Positions 7,423 to 16,421 of a stretch of 64,000 bases of DNA are shown here, piece by piece. The notes under the pieces are model-generated. The model did no database searches and was not told where the DNA came from. It was given only the letters and a program-made list of their open reading frames with translations. Position 1 is the first letter of the stretch. Each line of letters begins with the position of its first letter. Source of the DNA: Knoellia aerolata DSM 18566. Its GTDB lineage: Bacteria; Actinomycetota; Actinomycetes; Actinomycetales; Dermatophilaceae. A program made the translations under genes and the position numbers. The stretch covers positions 1 through 64,000 of the forward strand of contig NZ_AVPL01000008.1 in the NCBI RefSeq assembly GCF_000768695.1, written 5' to 3'.

Positions 7423-10140
7423 ATGGCCTCTCGTTCGACGACACCAGCGCGCTCCCGCACGGCCAGCAGCCGTCCGGCGAACCGGCGCGCGCCCGCTCGC
7501 ACGACGAGCCGCAAGAAGGCGCCCGCCAAGGGCGCCACCCCGCTGCCCCTCGCCGCCGTCAAGGGCGCCTGGATGGGCCTGGCCCACGTCACCGGCGGGA
7601 CCGTCCGCAAGGTCTCCCACGTCGGGCAGGACCTCGAGCCCGAGCACCGCCGCGACGGCGCCGGCCTCGCCCTCATCGCGCTCGCCGTCGTCGTCGCCGC
7701 CCGCGAGTGGTGGGGCCTGACCGGTGTCGTCGGCAACGCCGTCCACGCCGTGGTCGCGGGCACGTTCGGGCGCGTCGCCTACGCCCTCCCGATCGTCCTG
7801 CTGCTCTTCGGCCTCCACCTCTGGCGCACCCCGCGAGGGCACTCGGCCACCAACCGCATGTCCATCGGCACCGCCCTGCTCGCCTTCGCGGCCTGCGGCG
7901 TCGTCCACGTCTCCGCCGGCATCCCCCAGCCCCCGGCCGGGGCCGACGGGATGCGCGCGGCCGGCGGCATCATCGGCTTCCTCGCCTCCAGCCCGCTCGA
8001 GGCGGCGGTCTCCGTCTACGGCACGATCCCGCTGCTCCTCCTCCTCGGGATCTTCGGGCTGCTCGTGCTCACCGCGACGCCGGTGCACGAGATCCCGAAC
8101 CGGTTCGACCACCTGCGGGCCGCGCTCCTCGGCCACCCGCTGCCCGAGCGCGACGCCGACGCCACCGACGAGGTCCCGGTCAAGAAGCCGCGCCGCCGCC
8201 GGGACTTCACCGACGAGCCGATGGTCGGCGACGAGGCCTACGAGCAGGCGGCGATCGTCGACTACGAGGAGAAGGGCAGGTCCGGCAGGGGCAAGGCACC
8301 GGCGACGCCGGCGAAGGCCCCCGAGGACAGCGGCTTCCGCCCCGGCCAGAAGCGCCCGACCGCCCCCGGCGTGCTCGCCCCCTCCGCGGCGCCGGTCGAG
8401 CAGGTCCGTCTCGAGGCGCCCCCGACGACGCCGTTGCCGCAGCGCGTCGAGCAGCTCTCCCTCGCCGGTGACATCACCTACACGCTCCCCGACAACGCCG
8501 CGCTCAAGCAGGGCGCGCCGCACAAGGAGCGCTCCGAGGCCAACGACCGCGTCGTCGAGTCGCTGACGACCGTCCTCGACGAGTTCGGCATCGACGCCCA
8601 GGTCACGGGGTTCACCCGCGGCCCGACGGTCACGCGCTACGTCGTCGAGCTCGGCCCCGGCATCAAGGTCGAGCGCGTGACCGCGCTCTCCAAGAACATC
8701 GCGTATGCCGTCGCGTCGGCCGACGTGCGCATCCTCAGCCCCATCCCCGGCAAGTCCGCGATCGGCATCGAGATCCCGAACCCGGACAAGGAGATGGTCT
8801 GCCTCGGCGACGTCCTGCGCAGCCGGGTCGCCCGGGACAACCACCACCCGATGGTCATGGGCGTCGGCAAGGACGTCGAGGGCGGCTACGTCATCGCCAA
8901 CCTCGCCAAGATGCCGCACCTCCTCGTGGCCGGTGCGACGGGCTCGGGCAAGTCGAGCTTCATCAACTCGATGATCACCTCGGTGCTCATGCGCTCGACG
9001 CCGGACGAGGTCCGCATGGTCCTCGTCGACCCGAAGCGGGTCGAGCTCACGGCGTACGAGGGCATCCCGCACCTCATCACCCCGATCATCACCAACCCCA
9101 AGAAGGCCGCCGAGGCCCTCCAGTGGGTCGTGCGCGAGATGGACACCCGCTACGACGACCTCGCGGCCTACGGCTACAAGCACGTCGACGACTTCAACAA
9201 GGCGGTCAAGTCGGGCAAGGTGCAGCCGCTGCCCGGGTCGCAGCGCGTCATCCACCCCTACCCCTACCTGCTCGTCATCATCGACGAGCTCGCCGACCTC
9301 ATGATGGTCGCTCCGCGCGACGTCGAGGAGTCGATCGTCCGCATCACCCAGCTCGCGCGGGCCGCCGGAATCCACCTCGTGCTCGCGACCCAGCGGCCGT
9401 CGGTCGACGTCGTCACGGGCCTCATCAAGGCCAACGTGCCGAGCCGGATGGCGTTCGCGACCTCGTCGCTGGGCGACAGCCGGGTCGTGCTCGACCAGCC
9501 CGGGGCCGAGAAGCTCCTCGGCCAGGGTGACGGCCTCTTCCTGCCCATGGGCTCGAGCAAGCCCATGCGTGTGCAGGGCGCCTGGGTCACCGAGTCCGAG
9601 ATCCAGGAGATCGTCGCCCACGTCACCGGCCAGCTCAAGCCGACCTACCGCGACGACGTCACCGTCGTCGCGTCCAAGAAGCAGATCGACGACGACATCG
9701 GCGACGACCTCGACCTGCTGCTGCAGGCCACCGAGCTCGTCGTGACGACGCAGTTCGGGTCGACGTCGATGCTGCAGCGCAAGCTGCGGGTGGGCTTCGC
9801 CAAGGCCGGGCGACTCATGGACCTCCTCGAGTCGCGTGGCGTCGTCGGTCCGTCGGAGGGCTCCAAGGCCCGCGACGTGCTCGTCCGCCCCGACGACCTG
9901 CCGACCACCCTGGCCCTCATGCGCGGCGACGAGGTGATCGACGCCGACCCGGCCTTCGACAACGAGGCGCCCGACGCGCCGTCGGAGGCGTCACCGGCAC
10001 CGCAGCCGCGACCTGCCCCGCACGACCGCTACGGCATCGACGCGGTGGCCGCCGACCTCGAGAGCCGCCCCCGGGTGGAGCCGTGGGACGAGGACGAGGA
10101 CGACAGCGAGGACGCCTGGGAGCTCACCGGCCGGAGGTGA
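7423..10140 (+). CDS. ftsK: DNA translocase FtsK/SpoIIIE
   Basis: Septum-located ATP-driven DNA pump that clears chromosome termini during division. The 905-residue protein has a basic Ser/Arg/Lys-rich start (1-40), about four membrane segments (roughly 85-230), a charged and Pro-rich linker (about 240-350), then the motor: Walker A GATGSGKS (about 505-512), Walker B LLVIIDELADLMM (about 613-625), ATQRPSVDVVTG. The C-terminal gamma winged helix (about 765-830), which in other FtsKs reads polar DNA motifs, is intact and is followed by an acidic tail. The 3' end overlaps the convergent MauE-fusion gene by 17 bp. Confidence 0.96.
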   Translation: MASRSTTPARSRTASSRPANRRAPARTTSRKKAPAKGATPLPLAAVKGAWMGLAHVTGGTVRKVSHVGQDLEPEHRRDGAGLALIALAVVVAAREWWGLTGVVGNAVHAVVAGTFGRVAYALPIVLLLFGLHLWRTPRGHSATNRMSIGTALLAFAACGVVHVSAGIPQPPAGADGMRAAGGIIGFLASSPLEAAVSVYGTIPLLLLLGIFGLLVLTATPVHEIPNRFDHLRAALLGHPLPERDADATDEVPVKKPRRRRDFTDEPMVGDEAYEQAAIVDYEEKGRSGRGKAPATPAKAPEDSGFRPGQKRPTAPGVLAPSAAPVEQVRLEAPPTTPLPQRVEQLSLAGDITYTLPDNAALKQGAPHKERSEANDRVVESLTTVLDEFGIDAQVTGFTRGPTVTRYVVELGPGIKVERVTALSKNIAYAVASADVRILSPIPGKSAIGIEIPNPDKEMVCLGDVLRSRVARDNHHPMVMGVGKDVEGGYVIANLAKMPHLLVAGATGSGKSSFINSMITSVLMRSTPDEVRMVLVDPKRVELTAYEGIPHLITPIITNPKKAAEALQWVVREMDTRYDDLAAYGYKHVDDFNKAVKSGKVQPLPGSQRVIHPYPYLLVIIDELADLMMVAPRDVEESIVRITQLARAAGIHLVLATQRPSVDVVTGLIKANVPSRMAFATSSLGDSRVVLDQPGAEKLLGQGDGLFLPMGSSKPMRVQGAWVTESEIQEIVAHVTGQLKPTYRDDVTVVASKKQIDDDIGDDLDLLLQATELVVTTQFGSTSMLQRKLRVGFAKAGRLMDLLESRGVVGPSEGSKARDVLVRPDDLPTTLALMRGDEVIDADPAFDNEAPDAPSEASPAPQPRPAPHDRYGIDAVAADLESRPRVEPWDEDEDDSEDAWELTGRR

Positions 10141-11230
10141 CCGGGTCCGACTCGGCAGGTGCCGGGTCGGACCCGTCAGCCGCTGGCACGACGGCGGACG
10201 GGTCGGGCACCTCCCGCAGGGCGTCCCCGACGTCGTCGATGAAGGCCCGGACCTCGTCCGACCCACCCACGGGCCCCCCGGCGAGGTAGCCGTCCACCCC
10301 CAGCAGCACCGCGCTGGGCGACCTCGTCAGGCCCAGGCTCGTCCACACGAGCCCGGCGTGGTCGAGGAGCGTACCGCTCGGCGGGGGGCCGACGAACTTC
10401 TCCGCGATGGGCACGGAGAAGACGATCCGCACGTCGACCTGGTCGAGACGCGCGTTCCAGCCGTCGAGGTCGGCCATCGCGGCCTTGGTCGACGCGCAGT
10501 AGCAGTTGACGAAGACGAGCAGCTGGGCCCTGCGGCGGGACAGCTCGAGGAGGGTGACCGGCCCCCGGTCGGGTCGGTGGAGCACGGCCGACGGCGTGGG
10601 GGCCCGCGCGTACTCGTCGTCGTCCCCGTCCTCGACGTCGCCGGGGAACGCGGCAGGCGCGGGCCCGCCCGGCCCGGGTGGCGTCGCGCTGGCAGCCCGC
10701 TGCGGCGCCGCCGGCCCCCCGAGGACGAGTCCGGTGACGACGCAGGCGAGGGCGCCGAACGCCAGCCACAGCCCGTCTCCGCGGTCGGCTCCGCCGAGCA
10801 GTGACCAGACCGTGCGGCCCGACGCCGCGAGGGCGGTGGACGCCACGGCGGCCGCGACGAGCAGCGTGTTGCGCAGCAGCGTCCGCCCGGTGACCTCGTG
10901 GTTGCCGACCTCGCCGAAGCAGTCGCAGGACGGCCGGGGGGAGAGGCTGAGCCCGCGGGCGATGAGCCCCCAGTAGACCGTCATGAGGACGAGCGCGCCG
11001 CCGCTGGCGAGGGCGAAGACCGGCCGCCACGGCGTGAGGAGCCCTGCGACGAGGGCGAGCTCGACCACGGGAACGGCGCGGGCCAGGGCCCGCGGGAGCA
11101 CCCAGGCCGGGAGCTCGAGGTTGGCCACGACCGAGCGCAGCGACTCGCCCCTGCCCCACTTGGCGGCGGCGGCCAGGCCCAGCACCCCCGCGAGCACGAG
11201 TGGCGGGATCACCCAGGCGGCGTGGCGCAT
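10124..11230 (-). CDS. MauE-like membrane protein fused to a thioredoxin-like domain
   Basis: Probable thiol-disulfide protein of 368 residues. The N-terminal half (about 1-170) has four or so membrane segments and a CxCFG motif (SCDCFG, Cys102 and Cys104), typical of MauE/DoxX-like proteins that act in periplasmic disulfide chemistry. A Pro/Gly/Asp-rich linker (about 172-222) leads to a thioredoxin-like domain (about 223-350) whose active-site position reads VNCYCAST (Cys243, Cys245) rather than the usual CxxC. Fusing MauE- and MauD-like parts suggests a self-contained membrane electron relay. Nothing nearby identifies a client. The ATG follows a TAGGAT -10 box by 6 bp. Confidence 0.72.
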   Translation of the reverse strand: MRHAAWVIPPLVLAGVLGLAAAAKWGRGESLRSVVANLELPAWVLPRALARAVPVVELALVAGLLTPWRPVFALASGGALVLMTVYWGLIARGLSLSPRPSCDCFGEVGNHEVTGRTLLRNTLLVAAAVASTALAASGRTVWSLLGGADRGDGLWLAFGALACVVTGLVLGGPAAPQRAASATPPGPGGPAPAAFPGDVEDGDDDEYARAPTPSAVLHRPDRGPVTLLELSRRRAQLLVFVNCYCASTKAAMADLDGWNARLDQVDVRIVFSVPIAEKFVGPPPSGTLLDHAGLVWTSLGLTRSPSAVLLGVDGYLAGGPVGGSDEVRAFIDDVGDALREVPDPSAVVPAADGSDPAPAESDPVTSGR

Positions 11231-11236
11231 GTCGTC

Positions 11237-11242
11237 ATCCTA
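11237..11242 (-). promoter_or_regulatory. -10 box (TAGGAT) of the MauE-fusion gene
   Basis: TAGGAT on the minus strand, 6 bp before the ATG at 11230; divergent from the ion-channel promoter 30 bp away. Confidence 0.5.
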
Positions 11243-11270
11243 GGTCGGCGCAGCCGTCCGCGGACGCGCC

Positions 11271-11276
11271 TAGAGT
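11271..11276 (+). promoter_or_regulatory. -10 box (TAGAGT) of the ion-channel gene
   Basis: TAGAGT lies 7 bp before the ATG at 11284. Confidence 0.5.
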
Positions 11277-11283
11277 GACGCCC

Positions 11284-11991
11284 ATGGAGACGACTCTCTG
11301 GGACGACCTGCGCGAGCCTCCGACCCGCACCGAACGGTGGGCCGCGGTGCTGCGCAAGCAGCCGTCGGCCTTCCTCCTCGCCGTCCAGCTGCTCGTCATC
11401 GTGCTGCTGCCATGGCTCCAGGGACTCGAGTACGGCCGGGTCGCCCTCACCGTACTGAGCCTGTGTGCCCTCACGGTGGCCGTCTTCACGGTCCGGAGCA
11501 CGCCCGCGCTCACGTGGCTGTCGGTGCTCCTCGGCCTTCCTGCCGGCATGCTCGAGATCTGGTCGGTCGCGTCACCCGGCAACACGGTCGTGGTGGCCCT
11601 GGCCCACACCGCCTTGTCGCTCTTCTACTTCTACACGGCCTACGGGCTCGTCTCCTACATGTTCGAGGACGCGTGGGTCACCAAGGATGAGATGTTCGCG
11701 GTCGGCGCGGCCTTCACGGTGCTGCTCTTCGCCTTCACCTACCTCTTCCTGGCCATCCAGGAGCTGTGGCCCGGGTCGTTCATCGGCCACGACGAGACGG
11801 TCCAGCGCAGCTTCCTCGAGCTGCTGTACCTGTCGGCGGCGAACCTCACCAGCGTCGGCCTGTCGGACATCGTGCCGGTCGGCTCCCAGGCGAGGGCCTT
11901 CGCCATCCTCGAGCAGCTGGGCGGGGTCATGTACATCGCCATGGTCATCTCACGACTCGTCGCGCTCACGGTGCTGCGCAGCCGGAACTGA
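11284..11991 (+). CDS. Ion-channel-like membrane protein with atypical selectivity filter
   Basis: Membrane protein of 235 residues with about six hydrophobic segments (roughly 28-45, 52-70, 75-95, 100-126, 137-160, 203-232) and a pore-helix-like stretch (FLELLYLSAANL, 177-188) before the last. The loop then reads TSVGLSDIVP (189-198), which lines up with the potassium-channel filter TVGYGDIVP but has Leu for Tyr and Ser for the second Gly. The overall layout resembles a voltage-gated-like subunit, yet no S4 with regularly spaced arginines is evident and there is no cytoplasmic regulatory domain. Ion selectivity cannot be predicted. Monocistronic, with its own leaderless promoter. Confidence 0.65.
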   Translation: METTLWDDLREPPTRTERWAAVLRKQPSAFLLAVQLLVIVLLPWLQGLEYGRVALTVLSLCALTVAVFTVRSTPALTWLSVLLGLPAGMLEIWSVASPGNTVVVALAHTALSLFYFYTAYGLVSYMFEDAWVTKDEMFAVGAAFTVLLFAFTYLFLAIQELWPGSFIGHDETVQRSFLELLYLSAANLTSVGLSDIVPVGSQARAFAILEQLGGVMYIAMVISRLVALTVLRSRN

Positions 11992-12006
11992 CCGCGCGGA
12001 GTCGGC

Positions 12007-13191
12007 TCAGCGGCCGTCGAGGTCCTCGATGCGCGCGATGCTCGGGCCGCGGGTCGCGGAGACGTCGCGCGCGACCTCCTCGACGCCCTCGAGCACGCGC
12101 ATGGCGTTGCCCCACGTGAGCCTGCCGAGGTCCTCGTCGGACCAGCCCCGCTCGGCGAGGGCGCCGAGCAGCCTCGGGTAGCCCGCGACGTCCTCGAGCC
12201 CGGTGGGGAGCTGGTCGACACCGTCGTAGTCGCCGCCGAGCCCGATGTGCTCGACGCCGGCGACCTCACGCACGTGCTCGACGTGCGCGACGACGTCGTC
12301 GACGGTGGCGTGCGGCTGGGGGTTCGCCTGTTTGTGCCGCTCGATGAAGGCGCTGTATGCCGTGTGGTCGGCCCAGTGGACGTCTTCCGTCGCGGCCGCG
12401 TCGGCGGCCTCGAGGTCCCACTCGCGCACGGCCGGTGAGATGAACTTGGGGACGAAGGTGACCATGCAGAGCCCGCCCTTGGTCGCGAGCGTCGCGAGGA
12501 CGTCGTCGGGCACGTTGCGCGGGTGGTCGCACACGGCCCGGGCCGAGGAGTGCGAGAACATCACCGGTGCGAGGGAGGTCTCGAGCGCGTCGCGCATCGT
12601 GTCGGCCGAGACGTGGGAGAGGTCGACGGCCATGCCGATGCGGTTCATCTCACGCACGACCTCGTGGCCGAACGCGGACAGGCCCCCGAGCACCGGCTCG
12701 TCGGTGGCGGAGTCGGCCCAGGGCACGTTGTCGTTGTGGGTGAGGGTGAGGTAGCGCACCCCGAGGGCGTGCAGCATCCGGAGGGCACCGAGCGAGCTGT
12801 CGATGCTGTGACCCCCCTCGGCACCCATGAGCGAGGCGATGCGACCTGACGCGCGAGCCGCGCGGACGTCGGTCGAGCTCACCGCGAGAGCCAGCTCACC
12901 GGCATACCGGCTCGTCATCGTCCGCACGAAGTCGACCTGCTCGAGGGTGGCCGTGACCGCCCGCTCACCGGCCCACTTCGCGTCGACGTAGACCGACCAG
13001 AACTGCGCGCCCACGCCACCGCGGCGCATCCGGGGAAGGTCGGTGTGGGTCGAGGGGACCTCGCCGCCGATGTCGAGTCGGTCGAGGTCGTAGGCGACCT
13101 GCTCGCGAGAGGCCCACGGGAGGTCGTTGTGACCGTCCCACACGGGATGGCTCGCGAGCAGGTCGCCGATGCGCTGGGGCGTCGAGGTCAT
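12007..13191 (-). CDS. Membrane dipeptidase family (peptidase M19)
   Basis: Zinc dipeptidase of the renal-dipeptidase/M19 family, 394 residues, which hydrolyses dipeptides, often with D-residues or dehydro-residues. Metal ligands expected for the family are visible: DGHND (His21, Asp23), MGAEGGHS (bridging Glu125), DLSH (His193), FSHSS (His214) and GGDYDG near 320. No signal peptide is apparent, so a cytoplasmic location is likely. The ATG at 13191 lies 6 bp after a TAGGTT -10 box. The next gene upstream on the same strand starts at 14159 and ends 14 bp before this one begins, so limited read-through is possible. Confidence 0.92.
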   Translation of the reverse strand: MTSTPQRIGDLLASHPVWDGHNDLPWASREQVAYDLDRLDIGGEVPSTHTDLPRMRRGGVGAQFWSVYVDAKWAGERAVTATLEQVDFVRTMTSRYAGELALAVSSTDVRAARASGRIASLMGAEGGHSIDSSLGALRMLHALGVRYLTLTHNDNVPWADSATDEPVLGGLSAFGHEVVREMNRIGMAVDLSHVSADTMRDALETSLAPVMFSHSSARAVCDHPRNVPDDVLATLATKGGLCMVTFVPKFISPAVREWDLEAADAAATEDVHWADHTAYSAFIERHKQANPQPHATVDDVVAHVEHVREVAGVEHIGLGGDYDGVDQLPTGLEDVAGYPRLLGALAERGWSDEDLGRLTWGNAMRVLEGVEEVARDVSATRGPSIARIEDLDGR

Positions 13192-13197
13192 CGCCCC

Positions 13198-13203
13198 AAC
13201 CTA
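13198..13203 (-). promoter_or_regulatory. -10 box (TAGGTT) of the M19 dipeptidase gene
   Basis: TAGGTT on the minus strand, 6 bp before the ATG at 13191; it sits directly at the 3' end of the upstream gene. Confidence 0.45.
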
Positions 13204-13205
13204 GG

Positions 13206-14159
13206 TCAGCGGCCGGCGCGCTTGAGGAGGGCGGTGGCGAGGCTCTTCGCCCTGGCGGTGGTGCGCTTGGCCTTGGTGTCGGCCGCGTCCAGGGCGATCG
13301 ACCAGTCGTTGCGGACTCCGATGACGCGGTAGGACACGGTGCCCCCCGCGGCGCCGCCGGCCACGGACACGACTCCGGCCGGGCTCGTCGAGATCCACAG
13401 GTTCGGCATCGGTCCGGTGATCGGGGAGACGAGCGACACCGGCTCGGTGAGGTCGACGTCGGCGACGGTCGCGGCATCGAGGGTGGCGGCGCCGGCGCCG
13501 GAGCCGTTGAGCGTGATCTGGCCGCTGAACGTCACCTCCGGTCCGTTGGCGGACGTCACGCCGTAGACGACCGAGCTCAGGGTGAGGACGACCTCGTGGC
13601 CCTCGATGTAGTAGGTGTCACCGATGGAGACGACGGCGGGGACGCCGATGGGGGAGAGCGCGGCGATGCCGACCCCGTCACCACCGTCGGCCCAGATGCC
13701 GCCGCCCGCGCCGCCGTCACCGGAGCTCGTCGTGGAGAGGTTGGTCGCCTCGACCGCGTAGCGGTCCACGTTCGCCGTGTTGGCGAGCACACCGGTGTTG
13801 TTGATTCCACTCGCGGCCATGCCGGCGCCGGAGCTGGCGCTTCCGGTGTTGGCAGCCGACAGGCCGTACTTCGACCCTGCCCCTGTGCCACCGGCGAAGC
13901 CGTTGTTGTTCTGAGCGAAGAAGAATGCCCCAGCGCCGGCACCGTTGTTGCGGACCGTGAGCGTGATGCCGGAGCCGGCACTGATGAGCGTGGTGCCGGC
14001 GGTGCCGGCGTTGTTGGACAGACCTTGCAGGATCGGCTGACCCGGGGCAGCTTCTGCCCCGGTGGCGGTGACGACGGTGACCGCGCTGGCGGCCGCACCC
14101 ACGGCGCCGGCTCGTATGGCCGTGCGGCGGTTGAAGGCAGCGTTGACCTTTGTGGACAT
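13206..14159 (-). CDS. Tat-exported protein of unknown function
   Basis: Not recognised. The 317-residue product begins with a clear twin-arginine signal (NRRTAIRAG, Arg11-Arg12), a hydrophobic core (AGAVGAAASAVTVVTAT) and a likely cleavage site after AEA near residue 37. The mature part is Gly/Ala/Ser/Asn-rich with low charge, with glycine clusters (GDGGAGGGIWADGGDG) that resemble cell-surface or phage-tail-fibre-like beta repeats. The C-terminal 35 residues turn strongly basic (DTKAKRTTARAKSLATALLKRAGR in part). An AAGGGG ribosome site precedes the ATG, so this gene is leadered, unlike most here. The 200-bp upstream region holds direct repeats. Confidence 0.75.
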   Translation of the reverse strand: MSTKVNAAFNRRTAIRAGAVGAAASAVTVVTATGAEAAPGQPILQGLSNNAGTAGTTLISAGSGITLTVRNNGAGAGAFFFAQNNNGFAGGTGAGSKYGLSAANTGSASSGAGMAASGINNTGVLANTANVDRYAVEATNLSTTSSGDGGAGGGIWADGGDGVGIAALSPIGVPAVVSIGDTYYIEGHEVVLTLSSVVYGVTSANGPEVTFSGQITLNGSGAGAATLDAATVADVDLTEPVSLVSPITGPMPNLWISTSPAGVVSVAGGAAGGTVSYRVIGVRNDWSIALDAADTKAKRTTARAKSLATALLKRAGR

Positions 14160-14247
14160 GAGGGACCCCTTGATCGAATGGTGTGACGGTGTGTCGCGGC
14201 TGAGTATCCACCGCCGAACCGCCCCTGAACAGCCCTTTCGGCAACAC

Positions 14248-14312
14248 TTGTGATGACTTGTCGTCGGCTTCGCGACGTCGGGTGACCGGCTTTGTGACGA
14301 CTTGTGGTCGGC
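14248..14312. repeat. Pair of 21-bp direct repeats upstream of the Tat-exported protein and rimO
   Basis: TTGTGAYGACTTGTSGTCGGC occurs at 14248-14268 and 14292-14312, 19 of 21 positions identical, 44 bp apart (about four helical turns). It lies in a divergent intergenic region and could be an operator pair; alternatively it is another dispersed repeat. Confidence 0.7.
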
Positions 14313-14354
14313 CGGTGCGGATCCGGGCCTGCAGGCGCACTCCTTCGGCCCAAC

Positions 14355-14360
14355 TAGAGT
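14355..14360 (+). promoter_or_regulatory. -10 box (TAGAGT) of rimO
   Basis: TAGAGT lies 7 bp before the ATG at 14368, which fixes that start over the longer open frame. Confidence 0.55.
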
Positions 14361-14367
14361 GGCACCC

Positions 14368-15768
14368 ATGCCTGCTTCCGCGACGACCTCCCGCTCGGTG
14401 GCCGTCGTCACCTTGGGCTGCACCCGCAACGACGTCGACTCCGAGGAGCTGGCCGGTCGGCTCGCGGCGGGCGGCTGGACCCTCGTCGACGACGCGGCGG
14501 ACGCGGACGTCGCCGTCGTCAACACGTGCGGTTTCGTCGAGCAGGCCAAGAAGGACTCGATCGACAGCCTCATCGAGGCGTCGTCGCTCAAGGAGACCGG
14601 CCGCACCCAGAAGGTCGTGGCGGTGGGCTGCCTGGCCGAGCGGTACGGCCAGACCCTGGCCGACGAGCTCCCCGAGGCCGACGCGGTCCTCGGCTTCGAC
14701 ACGTATGCCGACATGTCGACGCACCTGCGGACCATCCTCGACGGCGGCACGGTGCCCAGCCACGTGCCCAGCGACCGCCGCAAGCTGCTTCCGCTCTCCC
14801 CGGCCACCCGTCAGGGTGCCGCCGCCGACGTCGCGCTGCCCGGACACTCAGCCCCTCGCGCCCGGCTCGGGACCGGACCGTGGGCCCCGCTGAAGATCGC
14901 GAGCGGCTGCGACCGTCGGTGCGCCTTCTGTGCCATCCCGATGTTCCGCGGGTCCTTCGTGTCGCGCCGCCCCACCGACGTCATCGACGAGGCACGCTGG
15001 CTCGCCACCCAGGGCGTGAGTGAGCTCTTCCTCGTCAGCGAGAACTCCACGTCGTACGGCAAGGACCTCGGGGACCTCGCCCTCATGGACGCCCTCCTGC
15101 CCGAGCTCGCCGGGCTCGACGGGATCGAGCGAGTGCGCGTCTCCTACCTCCAGCCCGCCGAGGTCCGCCCCGGGCTGCTCGACGCCATGGTCGCGATCCC
15201 CGAGGTCATGCCGTGGTTCGACCTGTCCTTCCAGCACGCGTCGGCGCCGCTCCTGCGACGCATGCGACGGTTCGGTGGCACGGAGGCTTTCCTCGGCCTC
15301 ATCGACGACGTCCGTCGCCGCTCGCCGCTCGCCGGCATCCGCAGCAACGTCATCGTCGGCTTCCCGGGCGAGACCGAGGCCGAGGTCGACGAGCTCGCGC
15401 AGTTCCTCACGGCGGCGCGCCTCGACGTGGTCGGGGTGTTCGGCTACTCGGACGAGGACGGCACCGAGGGCGAGCTGCTGTCCGACAAGGTCCCCGCCGC
15501 GGCCATCGCCGAGCGGGTCGAGCGCATCACCGACCTCATCGAGGAGCTCACCGCCCAGCGCGCCGAGGACCGCATCGGTGAGACGGTGCGGGTGCTCGTC
15601 GAGGAGACCGACGACGAGACCGGCGACGCCGTCGGTCGCGCCGAGCACCAGGGCCCCGACGTCGACGGCACCACCCGGCTCGTGGGTGTCACGGCCGCCC
15701 CCGGCGAGACGGTGCGTGCACGGGTCGTCGGGACCGAGGGCATCGACCTGGTCGCGGACCCGACATGA
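14368..15768 (+). CDS. rimO: Ribosomal protein S12 methylthiotransferase RimO
   Basis: Radical-SAM enzyme that adds a methylthio group to Asp88 (E. coli numbering) of ribosomal protein S12. The 466-residue protein has the N-terminal cluster-binding domain beginning [12 protein letters not shown] (Cys18), the radical-SAM motif CDRRCAFC (Cys181, Cys185, Cys188) and a C-terminal TRAM domain ending near VARVVG-like residues. The CTRNDVDSE sequence fits RimO rather than MiaB, whose copy in this window (32.8 kb) has GCQMN. Its stop overlaps the pgsA start by 4 bp; rimO-pgsA-pncC-clgR is a conserved actinobacterial string. Confidence 0.94.
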   Translation: MPASATTSRSVAVVTLGCTRNDVDSEELAGRLAAGGWTLVDDAADADVAVVNTCGFVEQAKKDSIDSLIEASSLKETGRTQKVVAVGCLAERYGQTLADELPEADAVLGFDTYADMSTHLRTILDGGTVPSHVPSDRRKLLPLSPATRQGAAADVALPGHSAPRARLGTGPWAPLKIASGCDRRCAFCAIPMFRGSFVSRRPTDVIDEARWLATQGVSELFLVSENSTSYGKDLGDLALMDALLPELAGLDGIERVRVSYLQPAEVRPGLLDAMVAIPEVMPWFDLSFQHASAPLLRRMRRFGGTEAFLGLIDDVRRRSPLAGIRSNVIVGFPGETEAEVDELAQFLTAARLDVVGVFGYSDEDGTEGELLSDKVPAAAIAERVERITDLIEELTAQRAEDRIGETVRVLVEETDDETGDAVGRAEHQGPDVDGTTRLVGVTAAPGETVRARVVGTEGIDLVADPT

Positions 15769-16421
15769 CCGACCGCACGACCCCGGTCTCCCGGATCGCC
15801 CCGAGCGCGTGGAACGTCGCCAACGGGCTGACCGTGCTCCGGCTGCTCCTCGTGCCGGTGTTCGGGTGGCTGCTCCTCTGGGGGGAGGGCCAGGACGCCT
15901 CGACCCGGTGGTGGGCCCTCGGTGTCTTCACCGTCGCGATGATCACCGACCGGATCGACGGCGACATCGCACGCAGCCGCGGCCTCATCACCGACTTCGG
16001 CAAGGTGGCCGACCCGATCGCCGACAAGGCGCTCGTGACCATGGCGCTCGTCGCCCTCTCGGTCATCGGCGACATCCCGTGGTGGATCACGGTCGTCATC
16101 GTCGTGCGTGAGTGGGGCATCACCGCCATGCGGTTCTGGGTGATCCGCCACGGCGTCATGGCGGCCGGACGCGGGGGCAAGGTCAAGACCCTCCTCCAGG
16201 CCCTGGCCCTCGGGTTCTTCGTCCTCCCGCGCTTCTCGCTCCCGTTCGAGGGCGTCCTCGACGTGGTGGCGTGGGTGACGCTCGTCGCGGCCCTCGTCGT
16301 CACCGTGGTCACCGGCGTGGACTATGCCGTCGACGCCCTCCGGCTGCGCCGCACCAGCCCGCGCGCCCTGGCCAAGAAGGCTGCTCGCGCCGCCAGGCGG
16401 GACCCGGAGCAGCGCGGGTGA
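15765..16421 (+). CDS. pgsA: CDP-diacylglycerol--glycerol-3-phosphate 3-phosphatidyltransferase
   Basis: Makes phosphatidylglycerolphosphate, the precursor of phosphatidylglycerol and cardiolipin, in the cytoplasmic membrane. The 218-residue protein has about five or six membrane segments and the full CDP-alcohol phosphotransferase motif: Asp62, Asp65, Gly66, Ala69, Arg70, Gly79, Asp83, Asp87 (DRIDGDIAR then [10 protein letters not shown]). The C-terminal 35 residues are strongly basic. It overlaps rimO and pncC by 4 bp each, so all three are translationally coupled. Confidence 0.94.
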   Translation: MTDRTTPVSRIAPSAWNVANGLTVLRLLLVPVFGWLLLWGEGQDASTRWWALGVFTVAMITDRIDGDIARSRGLITDFGKVADPIADKALVTMALVALSVIGDIPWWITVVIVVREWGITAMRFWVIRHGVMAAGRGGKVKTLLQALALGFFVLPRFSLPFEGVLDVVAWVTLVAALVVTVVTGVDYAVDALRLRRTSPRALAKKAARAARRDPEQRG

